From CAYLJO01 sp964383905 (GTDB lineage Bacteria; Acidobacteriota; Blastocatellia; Pyrinomonadales; Pyrinomonadaceae): a stretch of 22,131 bases of DNA. The notes beneath the pieces are model-generated. The model made no database searches. It saw only the letters and a program-made list of their open reading frames with translations, and was not told the DNA's origin. The position numbers were made by a program, and so were the translations under genes. Of this stretch, positions 7,774 to 15,327 are shown piece after piece. Location: NCBI GenBank assembly GCA_964383905.1, contig CAYLJO010000100.1:1-22131 (forward strand), given 5' to 3'. Positions within the stretch are counted from its first letter, which is position 1, and every line of letters begins with the position of its first letter.

Positions 7774-8580
7774 CTAGACCTTGAGCACCTCAATTTTCTT
7801 GGCGGCAAATTGGGTGACAGCCTTTGGCGGGACGCCTTTATCAGTAATTATCAGGTCAATATCGGAAGCAGGATATATCAAGGCAGTCCCGATATCTCCG
7901 ATCTTCGTCCGGTCAGCGACGACAATGCGCTGGCGGGCCTGCCGCATCATGGCGCGGTGCACTGCCGCCTGGTCCGGGTAGTTTGTTGTCAAACCGCGCT
8001 CCAGATGAATACCGTCCACGCCGATAAATACTTTGTCGTAGAACATCTCATTGACAGCGGATATGGCTGTCGGGCCGGTGAGCGCAAACCAATCGCCGCT
8101 CATAGTGCCGCCGGTCACGATGACTTTTAAATCGGCGCGGTGGCTGAGTTCCATGGCAATGTTAATTGCGTTGGTGACCACCGTGATCCCTTTACGGTGA
8201 CGAATGCTGCGCGCCACTTGCGTCGTCGTGGTGCCGGCGCCGAGCGCGATGATTTCCCCGTCCCGAATGATCTCGGCGGCGGCCAGACCGATCCGGCGTT
8301 TCTCGGCGGCATGCAATTGTTCCTGGGCGCTGAAGGATGAGACGTGGCGAAAAGGTTCATAGAGCATCGGCTCGATCCGCACCGCCCCGCCGTGGGTGCG
8401 TCTGAGCAGACCCTCATGTTCTAATTCGGTCAGCTCGCGCCTGACCGTCGAGGGCGAAATTTTCAGGCGTTTGGATAAACGCTCGACCGACACCTCACCG
8501 TCGCGCAACAGCTCCATTAATATTTTTTGTGAGCGCTCGTCCTTGAGGGAAGAATTTTCGGTCAGCATCTCTATCTTCAT
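7774..8580 (-). CDS. DeoR-family transcriptional repressor
   Basis: This is a 268-residue sugar-responsive regulator. Residues about 16-60 form the N-terminal winged helix-turn-helix, with the classical signature VERLSKRLKISPSTVRRELT followed by LEHEGLLRRTHGGA. The C-terminal DeoR sensor domain contains GAGTTTTQVA, VVTNAINIA and VIVTGGT, which in this family bind a phosphorylated sugar that lifts repression. It is the only transcription factor visible and sits between the gene groups that carry the shared inverted repeats, so it is the best candidate to bind them. The effector could be a sugar-1-phosphate made by the kinase at 12802 (inference). GAAGG directly abuts the first ATG, so the ATG at 8568 (MLTENSS) is an alternative start. 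Its own promoter at 8618-8646 has no shared operator. Confidence 0.92.
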   Translation of the reverse strand: MKIEMLTENSSLKDERSQKILMELLRDGEVSVERLSKRLKISPSTVRRELTELEHEGLLRRTHGGAVRIEPMLYEPFRHVSSFSAQEQLHAAEKRRIGLAAAEIIRDGEIIALGAGTTTTQVARSIRHRKGITVVTNAINIAMELSHRADLKVIVTGGTMSGDWFALTGPTAISAVNEMFYDKVFIGVDGIHLERGLTTNYPDQAAVHRAMMRQARQRIVVADRTKIGDIGTALIYPASDIDLIITDKGVPPKAVTQFAAKKIEVLKV

Positions 8581-8617
8581 CCTTCTTTAAATTAAATGCG
8601 CCGCACGTCGAGCCACT

Positions 8618-8646
8618 ACTATACCTGTCCGGAAGACGTCTGTGAA
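8618..8646 (-). promoter_or_regulatory. Probable deoR promoter
   Basis: Read on the minus strand, TTCACA (8646-8641), a 17-base spacer and TATAGT (8623-8618) give a moderate sigma70-type promoter. It lies about 38 bases before the deoR start. It does not overlap the operator-like repeat at 8720-8744, which ends roughly 75 bases upstream of its -35, so autoregulation is possible only at a distance. Confidence 0.45.
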
Positions 8647-8711
8647 TACTTTGTAAAACAGATTCAGCAAAGAACAACCGCGCTTCCTTGACGGCTTAGC
8701 CTAAAAAAATC

Positions 8712-8740
8712 TTGACAGATGCTCATTTAGGGCTTATATA
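8712..8740 (+). promoter_or_regulatory. Strong promoter of the nine-gene GH51-galT-ABC operon
   Basis: A perfect TTGACA (8712-8717), a 17-base spacer and TATATA (8735-8740) form the best promoter in the window. The next genes on this strand run with gaps of at most about 80 bases from 8982 to 20154, so this promoter could serve all nine. The operator-like repeat at 8720-8744 fills the spacer and covers the -10, so the promoter should be tightly repressible. Confidence 0.65.
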
Positions 8741-8744
8741 AGCA
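8720..8744. promoter_or_regulatory. Operator-like inverted repeat, site 3
   Basis: TGCTCAT (8720-8726) and ATAAGCA (8738-8744) are inverted 7-mers with one mismatch and an 11-base spacer. They match sites 1 and 2 in sequence, spacing and promoter position. The -35 and left half-site are separated by the same GA dinucleotide as in the leftward promoter at the left edge, so the two promoters look like copies of one module. Confidence 0.6.
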
Positions 8745-8981
8745 TCCGCAGCAATCTAATTACTGGAAACAATCAAATCCTTAGCCAGGCCTATTCCTGA
8801 ACAACACTCAAGGCGGCGCTCTACCAGCCCGGCTTGAGAGGGTAATCGGGCGTCAATTTATGTACAGACGGCCAAAGAGCAGGGCCGCTGATGGACATCT
8901 ACGGGCGGACGGGCACGCCTTTCAAGAGCAATGGGCGAAGCTAAGTTTGTGATAAGGATCCCTCAATCAAAGGTCGAGAAA
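8745..8981 (+). other. Long untranslated leader of the main operon
   Basis: The gap between deoR and GH51 is about 400 bases. Besides the two promoters it holds a predicted leader of about 230 bases. CTCAAG (8807-8812) and CTTGAG (8833-8838) could pair as a 6-base stem. Two very short frames occur, from 8860 (30 codons) and from 8891 (17 codons); neither has strong support. I recognise no known riboswitch. Confidence 0.3.
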
Positions 8982-10646
8982 ATGAGACTAATCGGCCGGC
9001 GAGATTTCCTTAGCGGGGCGGTGCTGGGAGGCGCGGCGCTCTTGACGGCCGGTGTCCGGGCACAAGTGGCGCGCGGCGCCGCCGCACGTGTGGAAGTTCT
9101 CATCGAGGAACCGGTTGGCACGATCTCTCCCGACATCTACGGCCATTTCACCGAACACCTGGGAGGCGTCATTTATGACGGCATCTGGGTCGGTGAAGAT
9201 TCCAAGATCCCCAACATGGGCGGCATCCGCACGGCGCTGGTCGAGCATATGCGCCGGGTCAAAGCTTCTGTGGTGCGGTGGCCGGGCGGCTGTTTTGCCG
9301 ATAGCTACAACTGGCGGGACGGCGTCGGCCCGGGGGGCCAGCGCCCGCGGCGCACCAACTTCTGGGTGGACGCGCCGGAATGGAGAAACGCGCCTGACGG
9401 CCCATGGAGATATGAGACCAACCAATTTGGGACCAACGAATTTATGCGCTTCTGCAAATTAACCGGGGCGCAACCTTACCTGGCCGCCAACCTGCTTAGC
9501 CTGCCGGCCAAAGACACTTACGAGTGGGTGGAATACTGCAACGCTCCGGCCGGCAGCACATCGCTGGCCGAGTTGCGCGCGGCGGGCGGCGAGCGCGAGC
9601 CCTTCGGGGTACGCTTCTGGGGCATCGGCAACGAGTCGTGGGGCTGTGGTGGTAATTTCACGCCCGAAGAGTATGCGATGGAGTTTCGCCGCTTCATCGC
9701 CTGGATACCGCGCTACGGATTGAATCTGGCCTTGATTGGCTCCGGCCCGAACGGCGGAGATTTCGAGTGGACGCGCCGCTTCTTCACTAAGCTCACGGAA
9801 AAAGGTTTGGGGCAGCTCGGCGCCCTTTACGGGTGGGCGATGCATAACTATTCGTGGAACTTAAGCCGTGGGCAGACTAACGATTGGTTGATGGGTAAAG
9901 GCGACGGCCTCAATTTCGGCGTGGAAGAATGGTACGAGCTATTCCGCCAGGGCGACACCATGGAGCCGCTCATCAACGCCCACTGGGAGACGATGGGTGA
10001 GATCGATCGGCAGCATCGCGTCAAGCTTATCGTCGATGAGTGGGGCGCCTGGTACAGGCCGGGGACGGAGGCTCATCCGACTCACCTTCTGGGCCAGGCT
10101 TCGACGCTGCGCGATGCGTTACTATCGGGCCTGACCCTGGACACGTTCAACCGCCATGCGGACAAAGTAGCGATGGCGAATGTCGCCCAGCTCATCAACT
10201 GTTTACACTCTCTGTTCATCGCGCATGAAGACAAATTTATTGTCACGCCAACCTTTCACGTCTTTGAGATGTATGCGGCACACCAGGGCGGGCAATCGGT
10301 GCGGACAATTTTTTCGTCCCCGAGCGTAACGTATACGCGGGCCGGTAAACCGGCCTCTTTCTGGGGCCTGGCCGGTTCCGCATCGTTGAAGGGTAAGGAG
10401 CTGGTGCTGACGGCGGTTAACCCGCATACGAGTGAGGCGAGAGAAACAGAGATCGCGGCGCGCGGTGCGTCTATCCAGGCGGCCCGCGCCAGAATTTTAA
10501 CGGCGAGCGACATTCATGCACACAACAGTTTCGATAATCCGCGTGTCCTGGAACCTAAAGATGTGGAAGTGAGTGTTCAAGGCCGTACGCTGGTCTTTAG
10601 TTTCCCGCCGGCTTCGGTGACGCGCCTCCAGATGACTTTGGGATGA
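8982..10646 (+). CDS. GH51 alpha-L-arabinofuranosidase with Tat signal
   Basis: This is a 554-residue exo-enzyme releasing alpha-L-arabinofuranose. The chosen ATG has AAAGG 8 bases upstream and starts a compact twin-arginine signal (GRRDFLSGA, then a mildly hydrophobic stretch ending in VRAQ). An in-frame ATG at 8931 would put 17 residues before it. The barrel opens with EEPVGTISPDIYGHFTEHLGG and has RWPGGCFADSYNWRDGVGP. The acid/base is Glu218 in GIGNESWG and the nucleophile Glu353 in LIVDEWGAWY. There is no extra binding module, unlike the GH51 at 2096. As first gene of the operon it couples arabinose release to uptake and metabolism. Tat export suggests folding before translocation and a periplasmic site. 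Confidence 0.93.
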   Translation: MRLIGRRDFLSGAVLGGAALLTAGVRAQVARGAAARVEVLIEEPVGTISPDIYGHFTEHLGGVIYDGIWVGEDSKIPNMGGIRTALVEHMRRVKASVVRWPGGCFADSYNWRDGVGPGGQRPRRTNFWVDAPEWRNAPDGPWRYETNQFGTNEFMRFCKLTGAQPYLAANLLSLPAKDTYEWVEYCNAPAGSTSLAELRAAGGEREPFGVRFWGIGNESWGCGGNFTPEEYAMEFRRFIAWIPRYGLNLALIGSGPNGGDFEWTRRFFTKLTEKGLGQLGALYGWAMHNYSWNLSRGQTNDWLMGKGDGLNFGVEEWYELFRQGDTMEPLINAHWETMGEIDRQHRVKLIVDEWGAWYRPGTEAHPTHLLGQASTLRDALLSGLTLDTFNRHADKVAMANVAQLINCLHSLFIAHEDKFIVTPTFHVFEMYAAHQGGQSVRTIFSSPSVTYTRAGKPASFWGLAGSASLKGKELVLTAVNPHTSEARETEIAARGASIQAARARILTASDIHAHNSFDNPRVLEPKDVEVSVQGRTLVFSFPPASVTRLQMTLG

Positions 10647-10723
10647 TCGAACGAGCGGTAACTCAATCCTTGATCGACCACCGGGACGGCGTAGGGGGTA
10701 AAAATAGGCAGAGGGTTAATGCT

Positions 10724-11767
10724 ATGGCCTGGGAAGAGCGTTGGCACCCGTTGCGCGAAGAATGGGTGATCGTTGCGGCGCACCGTCAGGACCGGCCGTG
10801 GAGCGGCGAGACGGTGCGGCGTGAGGCAGAGGCGCTGCCGGAGTACGTCCCCGACTGTTACCTGTGCCCCGGCAACCGCCGCGTGAGCGGCAAGGTTAAC
10901 CCGCAGTACTCGCAAACCTTCGTCTTCGATAATGACCACCCCAGTGTTTCCCCGAACGCGCCGCTTGAACTGGCGCCGCCGGCAGGGATTTACCGCAACC
11001 GTCCCGCGCAGGGGATCGCTCGGGTGGTCTGCTACAGCCCCAAGCACAACCTCACGCTGGGAGAACTCGAGCCGGCAGAGATCGAGAACCTGCTGCACGT
11101 CTGGCAGACCGAGTACCTGGACCTTGGCAGTCGCCCAGAGATCGCGCACGTGCTGATCTTCGAGAACAAGGGTGAGGTGGTCGGCGTCTCCAATCCGCAC
11201 CCGCACTGCCAAATTTACGCCAACAACTTTGTGTTCAAGACGATCGAAACCGAAGCACGTGTCAGCCGGCGGCACCTGGCCGAAACAGGCCGGGTGCTTT
11301 TTCAAGACATTCTCGCCGCCGAGCATCAGGACGGGAGGCGGATCATTGCCGAAAACGAGTCGGCCATCGCTTTTTTACCCTACTTCGCCCGCTATGCCTA
11401 CGAGGTGTTCGTCGCGCCCAAGGCGACACACCCGAGCCTCGCAGCGCTGTCGGAGAGTGAGGTGCGCGATTTCGCCGAGGTGCTCAAACGGGTCCTGGTC
11501 AAGTTCGACAATCTCTGGCGGATGCCATTCCCTTACGTCATGCCGTTGCACCAGGCCCCGACCGACGGCGGCGACTACAGCGGATTCCATTTTCATATCG
11601 AGTTCCACCCGCCGCTGAGAAAGCCGAACCTGTTGAAGTATCTGGCCGGACCGGAGATCGGCGGCGGGAATTTCCTCAGCGACACCTCATCTGAGGAGAA
11701 GGCCGCCGAGCTGCGCGCCCAACCGGACGTGCACTATAAGCAGAGGCCGGGGGAGGAGATGAAGTGA
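10724..11767 (+). CDS. galT: Galactose-1-phosphate uridylyltransferase
   Basis: It transfers UMP between UDP-glucose and galactose-1-phosphate through a uridylyl-histidine, the second Leloir step. The ATG at 10724 has GAGGG 8 bases upstream and starts the family's usual N-terminus WEERWHPLREEWVIVAAHR, giving 347 residues. Cys45 and Cys48 (CYLC) are the usual zinc ligands. The active-site HPH motif is at 159-161 (NPHPHCQIY), with His161 as the expected nucleophile. The C-terminal half keeps HFHIEFHPPLRKPN. The next start codon overlaps this stop by one base, so translation is coupled. In this setting it could also accept beta-L-arabinose-1-phosphate, which has the galactose configuration without C6 (inference). 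Confidence 0.94.
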   Translation: MAWEERWHPLREEWVIVAAHRQDRPWSGETVRREAEALPEYVPDCYLCPGNRRVSGKVNPQYSQTFVFDNDHPSVSPNAPLELAPPAGIYRNRPAQGIARVVCYSPKHNLTLGELEPAEIENLLHVWQTEYLDLGSRPEIAHVLIFENKGEVVGVSNPHPHCQIYANNFVFKTIETEARVSRRHLAETGRVLFQDILAAEHQDGRRIIAENESAIAFLPYFARYAYEVFVAPKATHPSLAALSESEVRDFAEVLKRVLVKFDNLWRMPFPYVMPLHQAPTDGGDYSGFHFHIEFHPPLRKPNLLKYLAGPEIGGGNFLSDTSSEEKAAELRAQPDVHYKQRPGEEMK

Positions 11768-12795
11768 TGACTGATGTCCGTGCGCTACTCGCGCCGATCA
11801 AACAGTTGCATGAGCGCATCCGTGCGGCAGTCGTCGAGGCGTGCGAGCGCGCCGCGACGGATGAGCTGGCACGGGTAGTCAAAGAGGAGGAGGGGGACAC
11901 GATTTTTGCCGTCGATCGCGTTAGCGAGGAGCTGTTAGTTGAGTTCTTTGAACGCGAGGTTGCCCCCGCCGCCCCGCTCGTGCTGATCGCCGAAGGACTG
12001 GAGGGCGGCCGAGTCATGCTGCCGCGCGGGATCCCCGAATCCGAGGCGGTCTGGCGCATCATTGTTGACCCAATCGACGGCACGCGCGGGCTGATGTACC
12101 AGAAGCGGAGCGCCTGGATTCTGACCGGTGTGGCTCCCAATCGTGGCCCGGACACGAATCTGCAGGATATAGAATTGGCGGTGCAAACTGAGATTCCCTT
12201 GGTCAAACAACACCTGTCGGACACCGCGTGGGCCTCGCGGGGCGAGGGCGTGAGGGCCGAGCGATTTAACCGTCTAACAGGCGAGCGCTCTTCGCTCAGC
12301 CTGCAACCTTCGCGTTCACCATCAATCGCTCAAGGCTATGCCATGATCGCGCGTTTCTTTCCGGGAGCGCGCGATGAGTTGGCGGCGATCGATGAAGAGA
12401 TTGTGAGCCGGGCGCTGGGGCCGGTCGAGCCCGGCAAAGCTCATTGCTTCGAGGATCAATACACCTCGTCGGGCGGCCAGCTCTATGAGTTAATGGCCGG
12501 ACACGACCGTTTCGTGGCCGACGTACGCGCCCTCCTGGGACCGGTCATGGCTCGGCGTGGCCTGCCGCTTGGTCTGTGTTGCCACCCTTACGATTTGTGC
12601 ACCGAACTGATTGCGCGTGAGTTGGGCGTAATCGTTACCGACGCAAGCAGCGGCCCTTTACGCACGCCGTTGGCTGTCGAGCCGGATGTCGCCTGGGCGG
12701 GCTACGCCAACGAGCAGATCCGTGCCCAGATCGAGCCCTTGTTGCAGGCGGCGCTCGGAAAACGCGGACTGTTAGGCCAGGCGGGCCAGGGGTAA
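11767..12795 (+). CDS. Inositol-monophosphatase-family sugar phosphatase
   Basis: This is a 342-residue member of the lithium-sensitive, metal-dependent phosphatase fold. The metal-site residues are visible: Glu76 in LIAEGLEGG, Asp101 and Asp104 in VDPIDGTRG, and Asp276 in HPYDLC, where the family normally has W-D. No signal peptide is present, so it should be cytoplasmic. ATG 11767 overlaps the galT stop (TGATG), with GGAGGAG 8 bases upstream. It is longer than typical inositol monophosphatases (about 260-280 residues). Its place between galT and the kinase suggests a sugar-1-phosphate substrate. Human inositol monophosphatase is known to hydrolyse galactose-1-phosphate, which supports a detoxifying or product-releasing role. 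The substrate is not shown by the sequence. Confidence 0.8.
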   Translation: MTDVRALLAPIKQLHERIRAAVVEACERAATDELARVVKEEEGDTIFAVDRVSEELLVEFFEREVAPAAPLVLIAEGLEGGRVMLPRGIPESEAVWRIIVDPIDGTRGLMYQKRSAWILTGVAPNRGPDTNLQDIELAVQTEIPLVKQHLSDTAWASRGEGVRAERFNRLTGERSSLSLQPSRSPSIAQGYAMIARFFPGARDELAAIDEEIVSRALGPVEPGKAHCFEDQYTSSGGQLYELMAGHDRFVADVRALLGPVMARRGLPLGLCCHPYDLCTELIARELGVIVTDASSGPLRTPLAVEPDVAWAGYANEQIRAQIEPLLQAALGKRGLLGQAGQG

Positions 12796-12801
12796 GTAGC
12801 C

Positions 12802-14289
12802 ATGTATCGCGTCGTTCACGGCATAACGGACAACCTGCCCGACGTTGCAGCCTTCATCGAGATTCTGAACACGCTGGACCAGAATCCGGCGCCGGAAGCG
12901 CGCCAGCTATTTGACAGGGAGGCGGAACTCTTCGTGACGCGTGCGCCGGGGCGGCTAGACTTGATGGGTGGAATCGCGGATTACTCCGGCTCGTTGGTCC
13001 TAGAGTTGCCGATCCAGGAGGCGACCTTCGCCGCGTTGCAGCGCGATCCTGCTCGCGAGCTGAGAATCGTCAGCCTGTCAGAGGATCCCGCCCAAGAGGT
13101 GGCGTTTAAGATGCCGCTGGCCGATTTCGAGAGCGGCGGCAAGCCAATAGATTACGAGGCGGCCCGCGCCCAATTTCAGCGGGGCCCGGCGGGGCACTGG
13201 GCCGCGTATGTGGCCGGGGTATTCCTGGTGCTGATGCGTGAGCGCCACGTCAACTTCTCTGAGGGGGCGCGCATCCTGGTCGCCTCGCGCGTGCCGGAAG
13301 GCAGGGGGGTGAGCTCGTCGGCGGCGCTCGAGGTGGCGGTCATGCAATCGGTCGCCGCAGCCTTCGCCGTCGAGATCGAGCCGCACGAGGTAGCGCTCTT
13401 GTGCCAGATGGTTGAGAACCTGGTGGTCGGCGCACCGTGCGGCATCATGGATCAAATGACATCCGTGTGCGGCGAATCTAACCGCCTGCTCGCACTGCTC
13501 TGCCAGCCCGCCGAACTCCGTGGGATGATCGTCATCCCGGACGAAGTCGTGCTCTGGGGATTGGATTCCGGAGTCCGCCACTCGGTTGCAGGGGCGGATT
13601 ACGGTTCGGTGCGCACGGGGGCGTTCATGGGCTATCGCATCATCGCCGAGTTGGCCGGTCTGGGTGTCATGGAAACCGCGCCGGGAGAGCCTATCCGTAT
13701 TAATGACCCGCGCTGGGGAGGTTATCTGGCTAACGTTACGCCGTCGGAATTCGAGCAATCGTTTGCCGCGCACCTGCCGGAGCGGACCGGAGGCGCGGAG
13801 TTCCTGGCGCGCTACAAAGGTACCACCGACAGGGTGACGCGAGTCGCTCCCGAACGTAGCTATGCCGTGCGGGTTCCGACGGCCCACGCCGTCTATGAGC
13901 ACCACCGTGTGCGCGTCTTTGCGGAGCTGCTCGGCGGGGCTGCCGGCGAGCGGCGGCTGGAGTTGTTGGGCGAATTGATGTATCAATCACACGCGAGTTA
14001 CTCGGCGTGCGGGCTGGGCGTAGGGGGCACCGACCGGCTGGTCGAGCTCGTGCGCGAAGCCGGGCCGGCGCAGGGACTCTACGGGGCCAAGATCACGGGC
14101 GGGGGCAGCGGCGGGACGGTCGCCGTGCTCGGTCACCATACCGCCGGCACGGCCATCACGAGGCTGACCGAAAGGTACGCCCGCGAGACCGGCTACCGCC
14201 CGTACATCTTCGCCGGCTCTTCGCACGGCAGCGCGGCGTTCGGTTATTTGAAATTGAAGAAAGAGAGAAAAGGGATTAGTCAACGGTGA
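12802..14289 (+). CDS. GHMP-superfamily sugar kinase, L-arabinokinase (ARA1)-like
   Basis: This 495-residue protein phosphorylates a sugar at C1. It has the three GHMP motifs: RAPGRLDLMGGIADYSGS (47-64), PEGRGVSSSAA (165-175) and AKITGGGSGGTV (429-440). Asp217 in GAPCGIMDQMT is the likely catalytic base. True galactokinases carry GEHTDYN in motif 1; here it is GGIADYS, the form I know from plant L-arabinokinase ARA1. Similarity to ARA1 seems to continue through HWAAYVAGVFLVLM, LDSGVRHSVAGADY and SACGLGVGGTDRL. The protein matches only the C-terminal kinase half of the roughly 1,000-residue plant enzyme. Product is inferred as beta-L-arabinose-1-phosphate; galactose or fucose remain possible. 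It starts 6 bases after the phosphatase gene, and AGGGG lies about 9 bases before the ATG. Confidence 0.85.
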   Translation: MYRVVHGITDNLPDVAAFIEILNTLDQNPAPEARQLFDREAELFVTRAPGRLDLMGGIADYSGSLVLELPIQEATFAALQRDPARELRIVSLSEDPAQEVAFKMPLADFESGGKPIDYEAARAQFQRGPAGHWAAYVAGVFLVLMRERHVNFSEGARILVASRVPEGRGVSSSAALEVAVMQSVAAAFAVEIEPHEVALLCQMVENLVVGAPCGIMDQMTSVCGESNRLLALLCQPAELRGMIVIPDEVVLWGLDSGVRHSVAGADYGSVRTGAFMGYRIIAELAGLGVMETAPGEPIRINDPRWGGYLANVTPSEFEQSFAAHLPERTGGAEFLARYKGTTDRVTRVAPERSYAVRVPTAHAVYEHHRVRVFAELLGGAAGERRLELLGELMYQSHASYSACGLGVGGTDRLVELVREAGPAQGLYGAKITGGGSGGTVAVLGHHTAGTAITRLTERYARETGYRPYIFAGSSHGSAAFGYLKLKKERKGISQR

Positions 14290-14302
14290 GGGAGGAGGCG
14301 TG

Positions 14303-15289
14303 ATGGCGATACTTGTGACCGGCGGCGCCGGCTACATCGGCAGTGTGACGGTCGAGTTATTACGCGCGCGTGGCGAGCGCGTGGTCGTCCTTGACGACCT
14401 GTTTCGTGGGCATCGCCATGCCGTTGCTCCCGGTGAACCCTTCTACGAAGGGAGCATCGGCGACCGTGAGCTGGTGGCGCGCATCGCGCGTGAACATGAC
14501 CTTGAGTCATGCGTTCACTTCGCGGCGCTCGCCTACGTCGGTGAATCCGTCCTCGAACCGGCGCGATATTTCATTAACAACGTCGAGCAAGGCATTGCGC
14601 TGCTCGACGCTCTGCTCAAAGCCAATGTTCGTCGCATAGTGTTTTCCTCAACCTGCGCCACCTACGGCGAGCCGCAGCAGGTTCCGATTTCCGAAGAGCA
14701 TCCACAAAGGCCGACCAACCCTTACGGCTGGTCCAAGCTCTTTATGGAACGCATCATGGAGAGTTATGACCGCGCTTACGGGCTTAGATACATTGCGCTC
14801 CGCTACTTCAACGCGTGTGGTGCGACCCGTGAGCTTGGCGAGGACCATGAGCCGGAAACACATCTTATTCCGAACGTACTGGCGGCTGCACAGGGGCGGA
14901 TTCCGGCCGTCTCTGTTTTCGGGAACGACTATCCGACGCCTGATGGGACGCCGATCCGCGACTATATACACGTCTCTGACCTGGGAGAGGCGCACATCCT
15001 GGCGCTGGAATATCTCCGCGCAGGAGGCAGTTCTGATTATATTAATCTGGGCAACGGGCAGGGGTATTCCGTGATGGAAGTGATCGAGGCAGCCCGGCAG
15101 GTGACCGGGCGTCCGATCCCCGCCAGGGTTGAGCCACGCCGGGCGGGAGACCCGTCCCGTCTCGTCGCCAACGCCGAGAAGGCGGGTACGCTTTTGGGCT
15201 GGAAGCCCGCCCGTCCTGATCTCGCTTCAATTATTCGCACGGACTGGGAGTGGCGGATGACGCACCCGGGCGGGTATGCCTCGGCGTAG
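14303..15289 (+). CDS. galE: UDP-glucose/UDP-galactose 4-epimerase
   Basis: It inverts C4 of UDP-hexoses, closing the Leloir cycle. Some homologues also interconvert UDP-L-arabinose and UDP-D-xylose. The 328-residue protein is a short-chain extended dehydrogenase: TGGAGYIG at the N-terminus binds NAD, SSTCATYG supplies the catalytic Thr/Ser region, YGWSK supplies the catalytic Tyr and Lys, and RYFNACGA and RDYIHVSDL are GalE hallmarks. The ATG at 14303 has GGAGG 7 bases upstream; a GTG at 14300 is directly before it. It lies 13 bases after the kinase stop, and the ABC binding-protein gene follows 38 bases later. Which UDP-sugar it prefers cannot be told from sequence. Confidence 0.92.
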   Translation: MAILVTGGAGYIGSVTVELLRARGERVVVLDDLFRGHRHAVAPGEPFYEGSIGDRELVARIAREHDLESCVHFAALAYVGESVLEPARYFINNVEQGIALLDALLKANVRRIVFSSTCATYGEPQQVPISEEHPQRPTNPYGWSKLFMERIMESYDRAYGLRYIALRYFNACGATRELGEDHEPETHLIPNVLAAAQGRIPAVSVFGNDYPTPDGTPIRDYIHVSDLGEAHILALEYLRAGGSSDYINLGNGQGYSVMEVIEAARQVTGRPIPARVEPRRAGDPSRLVANAEKAGTLLGWKPARPDLASIIRTDWEWRMTHPGGYASA

Positions 15290-15327
15290 AGAATTTAAGA
15301 TCAAGTGGAATCCAAGAGGAGGAGAGC

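Noticed and set aside
7659..7808. N-terminal extension of GH27 overlapping the end of deoR
   Set aside because: It would place 50 residues before a normal signal peptide and overlap deoR; ATG 7658 is preferred.
8860..8952. Short frames in the leader before the second GH51 (from 8860 and 8891)
   Set aside because: They have weak or no ribosome sites and no recognisable leader-peptide pattern such as runs of regulatory codons.
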